A stretch of 64,000 nt of DNA from Populus alba (lineage: Eukaryota; Streptophyta; Magnoliopsida; Malpighiales; Salicaceae), in assembly GCF_005239225.2 (NCBI RefSeq), contig NC_133289.1, forward strand, positions 4,471,501-4,535,500. The letters run 5' to 3'. Every line of letters begins with the position of its first letter. Position 1 is the stretch's first letter. The notes under the pieces were generated by a model. It ran no database searches. It saw only the letters and a list, made by a program, of their open reading frames with translations, and was not told the origin of the DNA. Of this stretch, positions 36,456-49,549 are shown piece by piece. The translations under genes were made by a program, and so were the position numbers.

Positions 36456-39400
36456 ATCAATCACCTAGCTATATCATTACATATAGTATTGCTATTCTGA
36501 CAATTAATCTACTCCCCTTGCGTAATTAAGATCCAGTTAATACGCAACCAGCTAAATTATCATATCGTGCTAATTAAAGTAGATAGGTGGAATAATTAAT
36601 TAATGGGGCGAGCATGAGCAACAATTATAAGTCCACCCTATTTTCACCAGAGTAAGGAGCAACAATGATCATCATCAGCTCCCTGACTAATATTATGCAG
36701 TGAGAAGACAGTCCACTGATTAATTATTCTTACCAATAAATAACGGGTTTAATATGTCAGTTCATCACAAGAAAGAGGGAGGGAAATTCAACCATTTTTC
36801 AACATCATTCTTGGAGATAGTAAAAACATGTAAGAAGGGACAGCAAAGAAAAGAAAGGAAACAGTGGCAGCTAGATTCTGCCATTGATTCTGTGCACTCC
36901 TACAGCTGTTGTATATCTTGCCATGACACTGACAAGCTGAAGGAGTACATCCATTTTTGGACTTACCAATTAAGTATGGTGCAGAAATTATTGCTGCTGT
37001 CCCCAAAAGCATCTGGTAAATAATTGAGGAGAACTGTTCGAACACAACAATCTTGACTCTTCACTCTTTATCACCGGCAAAACTATGCCGCCGCCTGCGA
37101 CTAGTTGCCCTGAATTGCCTAACACCGACTCATGGTTTTGAGGGATGGGAGCTCGGCGTTACCAGAGGATAATGACTTGAGTATGGAAGCAAGCTTTGTG
37201 TTAAAATTAGAGAAACAGACAGGGAAAATCAATATGAAAAAGATGATATAGTTTATTATTACAAATATCTCAGAAGGAAATATATATTCGTAAACCCTAG
37301 CTATATATATAACCTTGATATGTGCAGCTGTACTGATATTAGATTATAGATTCTTCCGATCCCGTGTTGAAAAATATTAATTATTTGTTGCTTTCTATAA
37401 TTCTCATGCCTTCTGCCTTTATTCTTTCCATTGCTTTATTGATTTTTCTGTTCAGATTGGCTACAGCCACGATTCCTGTTCATGCTCTCAAGAACCAATA
37501 CAGGCATTGACGAGAGTTAAGGTGGCAATATTGACAAGAATCAAACTAAATCTTTTTTCATTTAATTTCTCTGCTTTGCAGGTTGCTGAACTAATTAAAC
37601 TTCCATTGATCATACGCTGCTAGCCTTGTATATGTGCATTTATTCCATTATCATGTAGAATCATAGGTAGGGCTGTGTGACCCATGAACAATATTGTAAT
37701 TATTTCAAGAAATGATTTAGGTTAGTTCTCAATTTAATTCTCTAGGCTTAGCGTAGCCTCGATCTATTTTGTGATAAATTCCATGTTCAAGCCCTAGCAT
37801 GCACAAAAAAGGATTAAATATACAAAAACTTTATATGATAGGCCTATTGTAAAATGGTTTGTCTGCTTTAAAATATTAATTATAAGAACCATATGGTATG
37901 AGTTAATTATCTACTTAAAAAGAAACATAGCCATATATAGAGCATATATAGTGTAATCAAGCTCACATCATTTGATCTATACATTTATGATTAAGGTCAG
38001 CCAAAGAAGATAGAAAGGCGGCATGGTGGAAATCTTTGTGATGGACATTATATAGATTTCTCAAATGAATCTAGGTATATATGTTATTATACCCCCCCAC
38101 AAAAAAAAAAAAAAAAAGAAAGAAAAGAAGCCGGATGCGGTCATAAAAGTTGATAAAATGCAAAATCATTTTATTTCTGAGCTGGGAATTCGGACCACAA
38201 AAGATTTTCCCAAACCGCAAAACACTCTTATATTATTATTTTTTCTTTAATTTAAGAATTCTTGTTATAGTTCCTAAGGTTTTAATTGTATGTACTAATT
38301 TCATTGTCAGACTTTCTAAATTGTTAGATTTAATGTGTTAATGTTAGATAAATACACTTAGATTGTGTTAATATAGTCCTTATCTTAGATTTAGTGCTTA
38401 ATATTTCTAATTTAAGTTGTCCACTTTTTTTAATATTATTTTTAATGATTTAATGTTTGTTAATACACTTAGTAAGAAAATAAAATGTATTTGGATATAT
38501 AGAAGCTTAGGAATAAACTAAGATAGTAATATAACAAGTGTATATATTTTGAAATTTTTTATAATCAAGTGTGCTAATATATTATTTTTTTTAAAAAAAA
38601 TAGACGTGTGAACTCTCAAGATTATAATAATTAAATAAAATTTCTTACTTAAGTCTCATTTTAATATTAAGGTGGCATACATTATATGAATTCAAAGAAT
38701 GATGTGGAAGATGATTGATGATATGACATTAACAAAAAGAAAACTATTTTTGGATGGAATTTTTTCGTTTTCTTTTACTTTTTTTATGATAAAATATATA
38801 TAAAAAAATAACTAACCCTAACCTAACTAGAAATTAGAATTGTTCCCTCTCTTTTTTAAAAAAATATTGAGTGTTTTTTTTTTTTTTTGTTTTTTAAAAG
38901 TGTTTTTGGCTTGAAAGATTATTAAATTTTTTTATTTTTTAGTATTTTTTATGGTTTTGATGTTGAAAATACAAAAATATTCTAAAAATAATATTTTAAT
39001 ACAAAATATTTTTTTTAAAAATACTTTACATATAATCTCAAACCCACGTTAAGAAAAAATTGAAAAGTTAAAAAGAGAGGAGAAAATTCCTTGTAGAAGT
39101 GTTTTTTTTTTTTAATTGTTGAATTATTAATCATTTGTCATGTAATCTCTTAAATTTATATCATACATATTTAATTATTATAACTTCGAGAATCCACTCA
39201 TCCATTTTTAAAAAATCAATATTGATAGTCTTGATTATAAAAATTATTGAAGTAGACGTAATTATTAGAAGATATTGTAGGCTGTTACGGCTAAATTATG
39301 GGTGATGCAGACTTCTTCTTTTCTGGGCCATGGTTTAGGGCATATCTGCGTCACTGAAAGCTACAGCTTTATACAAGACTGAACCATTGACGATTGTCCA

Positions 39401-40344
39401 ATTCAGAGCTGATGGCCTACCCTAAAGATGTCATTTCTTTCCTTCAAGTTGCTGAAGTAACTTCGCCATCCAAAAGGCATACTTGGAAGTAAGCAAGGTT
39501 GCACAGGTGGGCTGCTCGTGTATGATTTTTGAGTAATGGCTGTGGTGTTTGACGGCAAGGTCTGGTAATATCATAAATATGACTGGTTTATCTTGCTATA
39601 CTGTTTTTGTGAACCCAACAAAATACAAAAGGATGTGAGAATGTGAGGCTGGCAGCAGTGGTTATGGGCCTACGTACGGTGGTTTATGTGGAGGTGAAGG
39701 AAGAGATCATGGCAGCGGAAACATTGATGGTGAGAGTAGAAGGAAATAATGCGGCCTTAGCCGTCGATATTCTGTGAGTGTGCTCAACAGTGAAAGGGAA
39801 TGGTGCTCCGTATTGCTCCTGGTTGGTGGTGGTTGCCAGCGCATATACATGCTTTTGGTGTTGATGCATGGTATATACTGTTGCTAATTTAACAATTATT
39901 GGATTTGTGCGTCGATTTTCGTATATCGAAACCAAATTAATCCATTCCTAATTAGGTTTTAGAAGTCATCAACAACTGAACTAATGCATTCATGACAATT
40001 TTTTTTCTTCTTACAATCTTCATCTAAAATTGAAATATAGATGATAACCCACAAGTGAATTCACTTACTAACTAGAGTAACTAAACCTACAAAGTTGATA
40101 TTAATTAGAGCTTGACTTGACACCGCCAATTTAGTTAATAAATGGAAGAATATAAGTGAGCTATATATATATATATTAAACAATTGTGATCTCTAGTCTA
40201 ATATACACATCACTTTATTAACAAAGCTCTCTTATATTCTTCCATTTAATAAGGATAAAAGTAGCATGTAATTTATATAATCAAAGAAACTTGTAATAAG
40301 GATAAAAGTAGAAACTTAGCATGTATTCTAAGATGTCAAAGAAC

Positions 40345-42060
40345 ACTACCGGAAAAAAATGGTAAATAGAAAGGAAACCAATGAAATTTTTTCATTGGTA
40401 GATTGTGGTGAGTTTTACCGACATAATATTCCCTTGTTGTCTCTATCGGTAAATACCGATGAAAATATTATCCTAGTATATACCGAGAAAATTATAGTGA
40501 AAATTAAAAGAAGAAATTAAAAAAAAGAACAAGAATTTTGATGACATATCAATTTTACAGATAAAATTACTGATAAAATTAACTCGTCGGTAAATCCGTC
40601 TATAATATTTAATTTATGACTTGATGAGTAATCCTCTTCTCCCTGTATTTTTCTCTACAGTAAATAGCACACCCCCCCCCATATTATCATAAATCAACCT
40701 CCCACCATAAATACAGCCACTGCAACACTTAGTTTGTCAGCATTTATATTCTGATTCAAATTTTATTGAAGATTTCTCACTTCAAGTAAGAAAAATTACC
40801 CATTTTTTATTTGAACTCAATTTAAAATGTTAATTTTTATTGTATGTTTTTGTAGTGTATGTATTTTTGTTAGGTGTTTACTTGGTTTATAGCTTTTTTT
40901 CATAAAACTTTATTGTAAGAATGTATGATTTGTACATGTTAGTGGAGGGGAAATCTTTCTGTTTTTTTGTTGGATCGGATGAATCAATACCAGATATTTT
41001 CTTCTATTTTGTTGTTATTTGCTCTTCCTCCCTTTTTTTTTTTTTTTTTACTTTTTGGGTTTCATCCCCCTCTTTTTTTTTTTATTCTCTCAGTGTGTAT
41101 TTTTCTCTTTTTATAGTTCTGGTTTCTCTGAGTTTGTATTTGGTTGGTTGGATCAACAACCTGCAATGAACAGAAATTGAAGTTCGTTTTTGCTGGAGGA
41201 AGTCACAAGTCTCTCTGTCTTCTCTGTGACTTTACCCCCTTTTGATCTTTGTGTGTTGTGGTCTATATAGGGCAAGAGAATGCCCCTTCATCTCTCCCAA
41301 TATAGTGTAGACTATTAGTGGCACATTGTGGGGGAGTGATACTGGATAAAGATGTGACCATGATTTGTTGTCGTTTCTGATGAATCGGTGGGATGAAGAA
41401 GATGAATAGTTTTGTTTTGAAATAACTTTGTTTTCACCTGAAATGGTTATTTCCAATTAATTTGTAATGCCATAAATTATAATGTAATATTTATGGATAA
41501 ATTAACTTTAATTTAATGACAATGATATTAATTTGTTATTAAATGAAAAGGAAATATTTATTTTATATGATTTATTATTATACACAAAACTGATATTATT
41601 GTACTGAGTGTGCTACTTTGATTTGAAGCATTTATAGGATGAATAGATAAAAAATACAGATACAATCTGGCAACATAAATTATTTTACATTGATGAAAAT
41701 ACCAATAGACTGTAAAATATAAAAGATACATCGATACAATAAATCTGTCAATACATTCCAGATAAAATTGGAACTATTTTTTTCTCTCTGGTATTGTTCA
41801 TTATGTTAAATACAGAGGGTATCACTGACGGAGTAAGTTTGTCGATATTTTTCCAAGAACTTTGAAATTGTTCACATCTTATTTCATTGTTCATGTTCTC
41901 CATTACATACGGGATCACAAATGGTTAATATATATTAGTATTTTTTCAAGAGCTTAGAAACTATTCATTTATCAATTGCTCTGTTAATTACTATTTTTTT
42001 CAGATGAAATCATCGACGAATAAAAAAGTCATCGATAATATTTAAAGGGTTTTTGAAATT
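40345..42060 (+). mobile_element. Possible CACTA-type element, left terminus and interior
   Basis: The left edge reads CACTACCGGAAAAAAATGG, close to the CACTA-superfamily terminus. Nearby are repeated subterminal-like motifs in both orientations: TTTTACCGACATAATATTCC, TCTATCGGTAAATACCGATG, AACTCGTCGGTAAATCCGTC, and, far to the right, TCACTGACGGAGTAAG, AAATCATCGACGAAT and GTCATCGATAAT. Subterminal repeats of a short motif are characteristic of CACTA elements. No matching right terminus and no transposase were found, so the end is approximate and this may be a truncated or non-autonomous copy. Confidence 0.4.
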
Positions 42061-45000
42061 TTTTTATTAAATTGAAAGTTTCAAACTGACGTTATAAACA
42101 AAAAAACTAATATATTAAAAATATTAATATTTAATTGTTCATTACAAATCTCCCAAATTAAAAGATCAAAATCTCTAAAATCAAAACACACAAAAGCACG
42201 TTTCTCTTCTTCTTTCTTCCTCTACAACTTCTTCTCTCCTCCCAAATCTTTATCTATCTTTCTCTTCTCTTCTCAAATCTTTTTAATAAACTCAAATCCA
42301 AATCCAAATTATGTTAGTAAATTAAAAACCCATACTTGTGGCCCAAGCTTGTGCTCAAGCCAAGCACGCATGGGGTTAAACTCATACTACTTTGTTTAGG
42401 CTCATTTATGATCCTATAACTTCTTGCTATACAAATTACAAGATAATCTTTTTTTTTTCTACGTGGGAGAAAGTGTTTTGGGTTTCACAAACAAAAAAAA
42501 AAAGAGTTTTTTAAAATTAATTTCTTATTTATCCATAATTTACTTAACTTAAAAAAAAGTGGAATCCGGTTATCTTAAATGCACCCATTGACCATGGTAC
42601 CGTTTTATAGCGATTTTCTTTTTAACAAGCTGAACAACATCGACCTGAGTATTTTTCACAATTAAGAGTTAAAAGAGGTGGGAGTGTGAAGTTTATGGTG
42701 CAAAACGAAAAATCAACATCAAGTGATGAAAGGTCATGTCTCTAATGATAGTAACAACTAATCTTTGCAGATTAGATCTTTGGATAGGGTTCCTCCTCAT
42801 GAATAGTGATTAGGACACCGCTGTAAATCTTCAGATTTTGTTGGTTGGAACCAACTAATTCTACATTCGTACTTGATATAATTTTGGGGGCAAATAATTG
42901 CAATCCGAGCATTTCCATAGGTTTCAACATCAAGTCCTTGACGAGGTGAAGCAATATCCAACTTCTTCTTCTTCTTCTTCTTTAATGAATAAATCATTGA
43001 CTCATTGGCAAGTGATTCGCTGAGATATTATTTATGCTCGCATTTCATAAGTAGATCATGAAGCTGTGGACAAGGTCAGCGTTTGAACAACACACTGCAA
43101 TCTTTAAATGAAAGATACCACAATTGTCACGACAAGATGCTGCGTGTGACATGAGAGCAGAGCCTGTGGTGAAACCTTGAGCACTGAAGACATTTTCCCA
43201 AACAGCAAAAAACAGAAGGAAATTATTGGGCTCCACCCTACTGGTTTCCAGTTTCCCACAAAGCCCTTAAAATTAATTATCACAGATAAGGCTGGTACAT
43301 TGGATGGTCGGATCTTGTTCCCAGGATTGGCCCACTTTGAAAGTAACTCATCTGGAATAAGACCCAGTGGTTGTAGCTCAAACAGAGCTTAATCATGCTA
43401 GGCCCGCGAGGAAGACAACGGCATCAACTCTAGGGCCTGAAAATTACCCAACATGCCACTAAAGGTCACGAACCATTTGTTCTGTGATGTTTTGGTGTGG
43501 GGTCAACCCATCAAGGTGGTTAAAATTTTCGCATCGGGACTGGGACCCGACTAAGAAAGGGAGAAAAATGGGCCCCGTGGGCCTTCATAATGTTCTCATA
43601 TGGGCCCAATAATCAATTATCAATATCTATTTTGCTGTACAAAGGGCAAGCAGCTGTCAAGCTGCCTACACTCTGTCGGGAAGAGTACGCTTATGGAAGT
43701 AAACTGGACCCATGACGCAGTGGTCAGTTTCAGACCCCCCCCCCGCCCCCTACATGCAGTTAAAAATTTAGGATTGTTTTTTTATATATATAATTGGAAC
43801 AGCAAATTAAAGATATTGACAGAACAGCATAATTAAAAAAAATAGTTAAATAAAACTATTTAAAACCGTTGCAATTCAAAATACAATATTTTATAGATGT
43901 CATGTTCTAAAACATGAAAATTTATGCAACCACTTACACTGTCATGATTCAAAATTACAATATTTAATGAAATTAAACCTCAGCCTCCCTTCTCCCCCGA
44001 CAATTTTCAACCCGTAAGATTCAGAATTGCAATATTTATTTGATATTGCGTTTCTCAATCATAACCTTTTTATATTTCAATCATAACTTCTTTTATATGT
44101 TGCATTCTGAAACCACAAGTACATTTTGCCAAAAGATTTTATTTTACAGCTGTGTTATTTCTTTAAAATTTTAAAATTTTTGTGCTAATAACCACAATTT
44201 TACTGCGTTTTTAATAGCCTCTCCAAGGGCCAACTCACAGCATCCTAAGCCTGGAATTGGGGTTGAAACCAGTAACCTCGACTATCTAACTAGACTTCTT
44301 CCACTTCAAAGACAGACTCCAAATTCTTCAAATTTAATATATATATAGATTAGAAAGGAGCTTCAATTACAAAATCAAGACTCCAGTACTAGTCTAGTCT
44401 CTCGAGCTGGGCTTCATACAATCTAAACAACATCCAATCAAACCTGAAACTCCACTTGGGTTCGACTAGTTTGCTAGCTGGAGCTTTAAGTTTAACTTAG
44501 AGTTATAATTATAAGCTCACACCATGGCAATCTAACCCATTTCAGCTCAAACTTGTTCAACAAACAACATGTGCCTTACGCTGCGGGTTTCTTGGTGGTT
44601 AAGCAACTTGTGCTGGCCTAGAGATGATTGTTTCTAAGGAGTAGAGCCCTATTTGTGGTAAGACTTCAGGGAGCAGCTCTAATTTTCATATTACTCTGTA
44701 GCCGTTGAGATCTCGAATCAATTAATGCCCCACTTAAATGTAGAATAAACCATAGAAATAATTACGTGCTTCCTAAGTAAATCTTAGGATCAACACCGTA
44801 ATTTATTATCCTGTACGCACCATACCGATACAGGGTAATTTATTCTGCTGTATGCACCATACCTATGTAAAGATGTGTTCTTAAAAAGGTAACTTCCTCT
44901 AGATTTACGCATGAGCTAGCTCGAGAATACTCTTTACCTTAAAAAAGAAAAGAAGAAGAAAAAGAAAGAAGGAAAGAATGACTTGAAACATGCAAGTGAA

Positions 45001-45602
45001 TGATAGGAAAGGTTTTATATCGTAATCATGATTTTAGGCTTGGCCCCAACAACATATTTCAACATATCATATGTAGCAGAGCCAAATTGGTAAAGAAAGG
45101 CAAATATAATTTAAATTTTTCACCGCCTACCTAATTCATACACGTTTGACTCCCACAACGGCAGCAAAGGGACTGCACACTATCTGTATGTTCGTGCAGG
45201 TAACTGTGAAAAATCCACACATGTATATTAATCTGATAAAAGACATTTAAAGAAGGTATTCCATCAAGAAAGACAGAGAACTCAAATGCAGGTCATTATA
45301 TACTTGAAAACAAAGTAATATATCCATCAATGTTGGCTGATGCCTGTTCATTCCTTTTTTTTTTTTTTTGTGATAGGTTGACACCTTCGTGGGAACTACC
45401 TAATTGTAAAGCTCAGCTTAAAATAAATCAATAAGCATATTACATGTTAAAACTAACCACATTGAAAACAGTTAGATGTTCCTTTTAGCATGAAGATCAG
45501 AAGACATATTTCGCTAGGCTAAAATTCATTTCCTTGTTCTCTTGTATGGATCAGGGACGTAAACCCGCTTACAATGTTCAGCTCAAACCCTTCGAGTACT
45601 AA

Positions 45603-48600
45603 TCAAAATGAATCTATGTCGTCGTCGTCGTCATTTAGTATATGGTTCACAGCGAACAACACAACCCTGCAAGAAGAATTTATTGTAAGCATAGGGGAGA
45701 GAGAGCCCTAGGTCCTTCAGAAAGGCAGAGAACTACAGTCCATGGTTAAATGGACACAAAATAGTAACACCACCCTTCACAAAAGAAAAGCCCTCCCACA
45801 GAATCCATGTGAAATTCAAAATGATCAGCAAATATCTTGGAACCTAAAGCAAGTAAAAGAGAACCTTGCAAACATGTTTACTAAGAAGAAGAAAAAATGG
45901 AAACTGTAGTGAAAGAGAGAACACCCTCTTATTCAAACATAACATGCCAGCTCAGATGCGCACTACACCCCCAAGATGGATCCTGGAGGCCATATCATAT
46001 CCTGATTGGCCCTGTTGTACTCACCTTTAAATCCTACACCTTGCAAATACCCCCTCCCTCCTTAAACCTCACCAGAACATGGGGCTTTCACCCTTTTGCT
46101 ACATGTTAAGCCACATCAGACACGTGCAATTTTGAGTTCCTTAATATCGAGTATCTGAATCTGAATGTTTTCAATATTCTTAGATATTCTAAAAAGCTTG
46201 GTAATAGGTAAACCTTTCCAATACATAAAACCTTTGAACATGGTCAGATCCACAACACTCATAGCATTTCACAATGACTGATCAGACCCACTCACATAGA
46301 TACTCTTGCCAAACGAGGACTCAAAACCACAGCAAGGTTCATAAATGCCACTTGTAATGGATTTTTAAATACTCTGATGTGAGGTTAAAATACTCCTTTT
46401 TAATCATGTCATTTATTAATATACAATCACGGTTATCTAGTGAAAAATCAACGCCAAAAACAGATTACCATCAAATGCATATTACATACCCCTAACACGC
46501 TTATGTCCTCTACTGCATATGAGATGTTTATCAATGTACCAATTACAAAATCGTTGATATACAATCTTAGCCTCTTACCAAAGCATGACCAATGAGAACT
46601 CAGAGGAAAGGTCTATATAGCAGCATCAAGTTCCCTGAACTATTATGTCAATGTTTTAACAATGATAGTAAGTGATTTGGCTAAAGTAGGAACTTAAGAT
46701 TCTTCACAAATGGAACTGCCTTATTCATTATATATAGTCCATGAACTACTGTACAACAGAAAAGCTATTATCAATTTTATGCACAATTGTATGTAATGTG
46801 TAGAAAAAGAAATGGTACAGCAAAAAAAAATAGAATGAAACACTTTATGCCAGCATTACTTTTTCTGAAAAAATGCAAAACTACAAAAACATAAACCTGG
46901 GAGCACTCATATGATCAATTGCTCTCCTATTTCAAAGCACTAAAAAGAATTAAGCATCCAAGCATATAATGGTAAGTTTCTAGAACTCTAAAAAAGATGA
47001 GCGGATATCTAATTCTTCAGAGTTGAATAGTGCTAAGATGCCTGCACCAATTCTATACCCAAACGGAAGAAAAAACCTATATCAGACAAAGAAAGAAGAG
47101 AAAAACGTACTTGATGAGAAACTAGGATAGTTATGTATTGAGGTCAGAACAAACCTAAATATAAAAATTGTGAAGAAGATCATGTATACACCAAGCTTGA
47201 TCATCCTACGCTTCTTGTCAGTGTTGAGATTTCGGAAAACTTCAGTGACATCAATAAGATGTTGCCGTCTAATAAACCTGCAGTATCGTGGGAGAAAACA
47301 TACATTTTACACACAAGCATGGAGAGCATATACCAAACACATTTGTAATTAATATGGGTAGGAACCTAACTGGGGACCTTTCACTTTCTTTTTGCCGATC
47401 ATTGTCATTTGTACAACAAGAATCATAATATTTACAAATTTTGACATGACTAAACAAATATAATTGGCTCCACCAAGGATGATATATCAATTTTTTTTCA
47501 AATGCACAAGTGGTAACACTTCTTTTTTTTTTGAAAGAACAATATTCCCATTGGTTTCTTTTCTAGCAGTAACACATATCATGTTGCTAGATATCTAATG
47601 TGCAATCAGAAGAAAAAATTGATAATTCAGATTTTTCAAAGCTGGTAATTATTCTTTCAGGAAAAAAAAAAAAACTGGAGAAAGTAGAATGATACGAAAA
47701 CAACTCTTCTTCTTTTTTACCAACTAATTGAAAGAAAATAGGTTGTTATAATTTTGAGGGAGTCACTATGATGAAATTGGTAGACACACTGCTCTTATAA
47801 AGCAGTGCTAGAGCACTTCAGGAGGACACCTTAGAAAAAAGTAGCTGATTCTTTGGACAGGTTGATGATTCTCTGACGGCAAAGGAGCTTTGCTGTTTTC
47901 TCTTGATAATTAAATAGGTTAAATACAACCATAAAGATTTTGGATAACACACACTGTGATAGTTGGCAAACAGAAAACAATTAATAGTTTTGGAAGAACC
48001 AAAATATTTGATCCAAAGAGCCAGATCTAAGATAGGGACATTTACGAGGCAGAATCAGACATGGAGAGCGGGTGCAGGGTACAAGAGGACCATCATTTAA
48101 TCATCATTACCAAACAATCAACAAACCCCGTGTGAAACAATAAAAGAAATGTCTTTGGGATAATGGTTTATGTCACGTATCTGGTGATTCAGGACCATGA
48201 ATTCCTCCTACTTGAACAACACAAAGCAACAATGAAAATATAGTCGTTACAAATAGCATGTTAAAACTTATGGAAACAGGACCTAGCCTTCATTTTACAA
48301 GGTTTACTAATTACTAGGAGAAGTTATGAAAAGAAGTTCAAATGCATTGTTAAGGGCAAGATGTTATGCCATAGTTCAAATGGCATTTTCAAGTTACGTC
48401 CTGGGTATAAAAAAGATTTTAAACTGTTTACTTTGCATCAATATTTTTGGTTTAGTGCATTTGGTATATGTATTATCTACTTTTAAAATTCACCCGCATA
48501 TCACAGAGAAGCTGCTGCTTCCATAACACATCCCCTAGCAAAGCAAGAGCACATACCAAATTCTTAGTCAGAACAAAAATGAAGCCGTTTGTTGCGGTTT

Positions 48601-49306
48601 AACAATGCAAAACAAATGCACGTTGATTGAAACATGGAATTAGATAGCAAGCGAAAAACAAATGCAACGGAAAAAATATCAGCAGCCTGTTAAGGATACT
48701 ACAGAGAGTATATTGAGAAGTACACTTACAGCACAGCATGATAGCAGGTAAGAGGAACTGCCAACAAAAACAAGATCCAGTGGCCTGTCAAGAGCAAAAG
48801 AAGGCTGAGTACAGCTTGCAAAGCAAACTCAGGCAGTATCCACCTGTTGATGTTAGCCGTCGCCACAAACGGATCCATTTGGTCAACCTCCAAGTCCGTT
48901 AAGCATAAAAGCTAAAAATCTCAAACACACAAAAAATAAATATAAAAAAAATCAAACAAGTTCAATAAATAGTACCATTAACATCTAAAAAAAGTAATAA
49001 ATAAATAAATAATATTAGAGAATACAGAGGTATATAATAATAATAATAATTCAAAATTCAAATTGCGCATAATGTATATGACCTTTAGCATCAATAATAA
49101 TTAATTTTAGCATGAATTTCTGGCTAGATTAATTATAGCGAGCAAATAGAATGCAAAAAAAAAACAGGAAACAAGGTATGAAGTAGAGTTAGGGTTTGTT
49201 CAGAAGGATAGGAGAGGAGTATAGTGAATACCGCGTAGAAGACGATGGCGAGGAGGCCGAAGTTGATGAGTAAACAGAGGATCCAGAAAATCAAATTCAA
49301 AATCAT
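45603..49306 (-). CDS. Cornichon family ER cargo receptor (CNIH/Erv14)
   Basis: Four exons join in phase: 49306-49232, 48911-48730, 47277-47155 and 45666-45603, giving 147 aa, the usual cornichon length (about 135-150). The N-terminus is a membrane segment (residues ~4-25). It is followed by the family signature LLCLTDLEVDQMDPFVATAN and the Leu-Pro-Glu-Phe motif (ILPEFALQAVL), two hydrophobic segments (to about residue 86) with TGHW and PLTCYHAVLF, the strongly conserved RRQHLIDVTEVFRNLN, a last membrane segment (residues ~113-132) and an acidic tail (NDDDDDIDSF). Cornichons load selected membrane proteins into COPII vesicles at ER exit sites; plant members act on transporters and other cargo. 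The acidic tail is typical of plant members. Introns hold AT-rich filler and one plastid tRNA-like fragment. Which paralogue this is cannot be decided here. Confidence 0.95.
47761..47816 (+). pseudogene. Plastid trnL(UAG)-like fragment in cornichon intron 2
   Basis: ATGATGAAATTGGTAGACAC followed by ACTGCTCTTATAAAGCAGTG and CTAGAGCAC is nearly the plastid tRNA-Leu(UAG) from D arm to variable loop (plastid: GGTGAAATTGGTAGACACG, CTGCTCTTAGGAAGCAGTG, CTAGAGCAT). The anticodon TAG has become TAT, and the changes are mostly G to A or C/T. The T arm and 3' acceptor half are missing. It lies antisense in the intron and is best read as a decayed insertion of organelle DNA or a tRNA copy, not a working tRNA gene. 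The plastid sequence is recalled from memory. Confidence 0.7.
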
Positions 49307-49368
49307 TTTTTGCTTCCTTCTTTCTTCCGCACTTTTTAGTGAGTGAGTGAGAGAGTGGCAAAGAATCC

Positions 49369-49384
49369 GAGAGAGAGAGAGAGC
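49369..49384. repeat. (GA)n tract in the cornichon 5' leader
   Basis: About seven GA units lie 63-78 bases upstream of the start codon of the minus-strand cornichon gene. The transcript would carry a (CT)n tract there. GTGAGTGAGTGAGAGAGTGG lies beside it. Confidence 0.8.
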
Positions 49385-49549
49385 AGCGTGGGGTTTTGGT
49401 TTGCTTTTTGTTGTGGGGGACTAAAAAAAAAGGGGCAAGCAGAGGGATGATGAAGGGAGAGTGTAAGGAGAGGGAACTCTGGACAGCGTTTTTCGGTGTT
49501 CTAGTCTGGGCTCGATAGTCAATAGTCAGTAGCCAATACATTTTATGAA

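Larger units (their letters stand above)
33000..45600. other. Gene-poor AT-rich region
   Basis: No convincing gene was found in 12.6 kb. It contains a MITE (34277-34465), partial AT-rich family members (about 35895-36060 and 38880-39045), a telomere-like hexamer run (35267-35290), a 156-bp tandem duplication (36.2-36.45 kb), a CACTA-like terminus (40345) and homopolymer C runs near 40.67 and 43.74 kb. Less AT-rich patches at 36.9-37.2, 39.3-39.9 and 42.8-43.6 kb look like remnants of once-coding DNA but match no family I recognise. Confidence 0.5.

Noticed and set aside
36788..37045. 85-codon minus-strand frame with a hydrophobic N-terminus and a possible donor (ATTG|GTAAGT)
   Set aside because: It resembles an exon end, but no partner exons or family could be found. 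Left unassigned.
42772..43392. Less AT-rich patch with several short frames on both strands
   Set aside because: It looks like old coding or transposon sequence, but neither strand yields a recognisable domain or consistent exon chain.
44228..44300. Box B-like GGTTTCAACCCC on the minus strand (possible tRNA or SINE)
   Set aside because: No convincing box A, stem pairing or A tail, so it was not called.
45897..46109. 70-codon plus-strand frame
   Set aside because: It lies in intron 3 of the cornichon gene, antisense, with no family resemblance.
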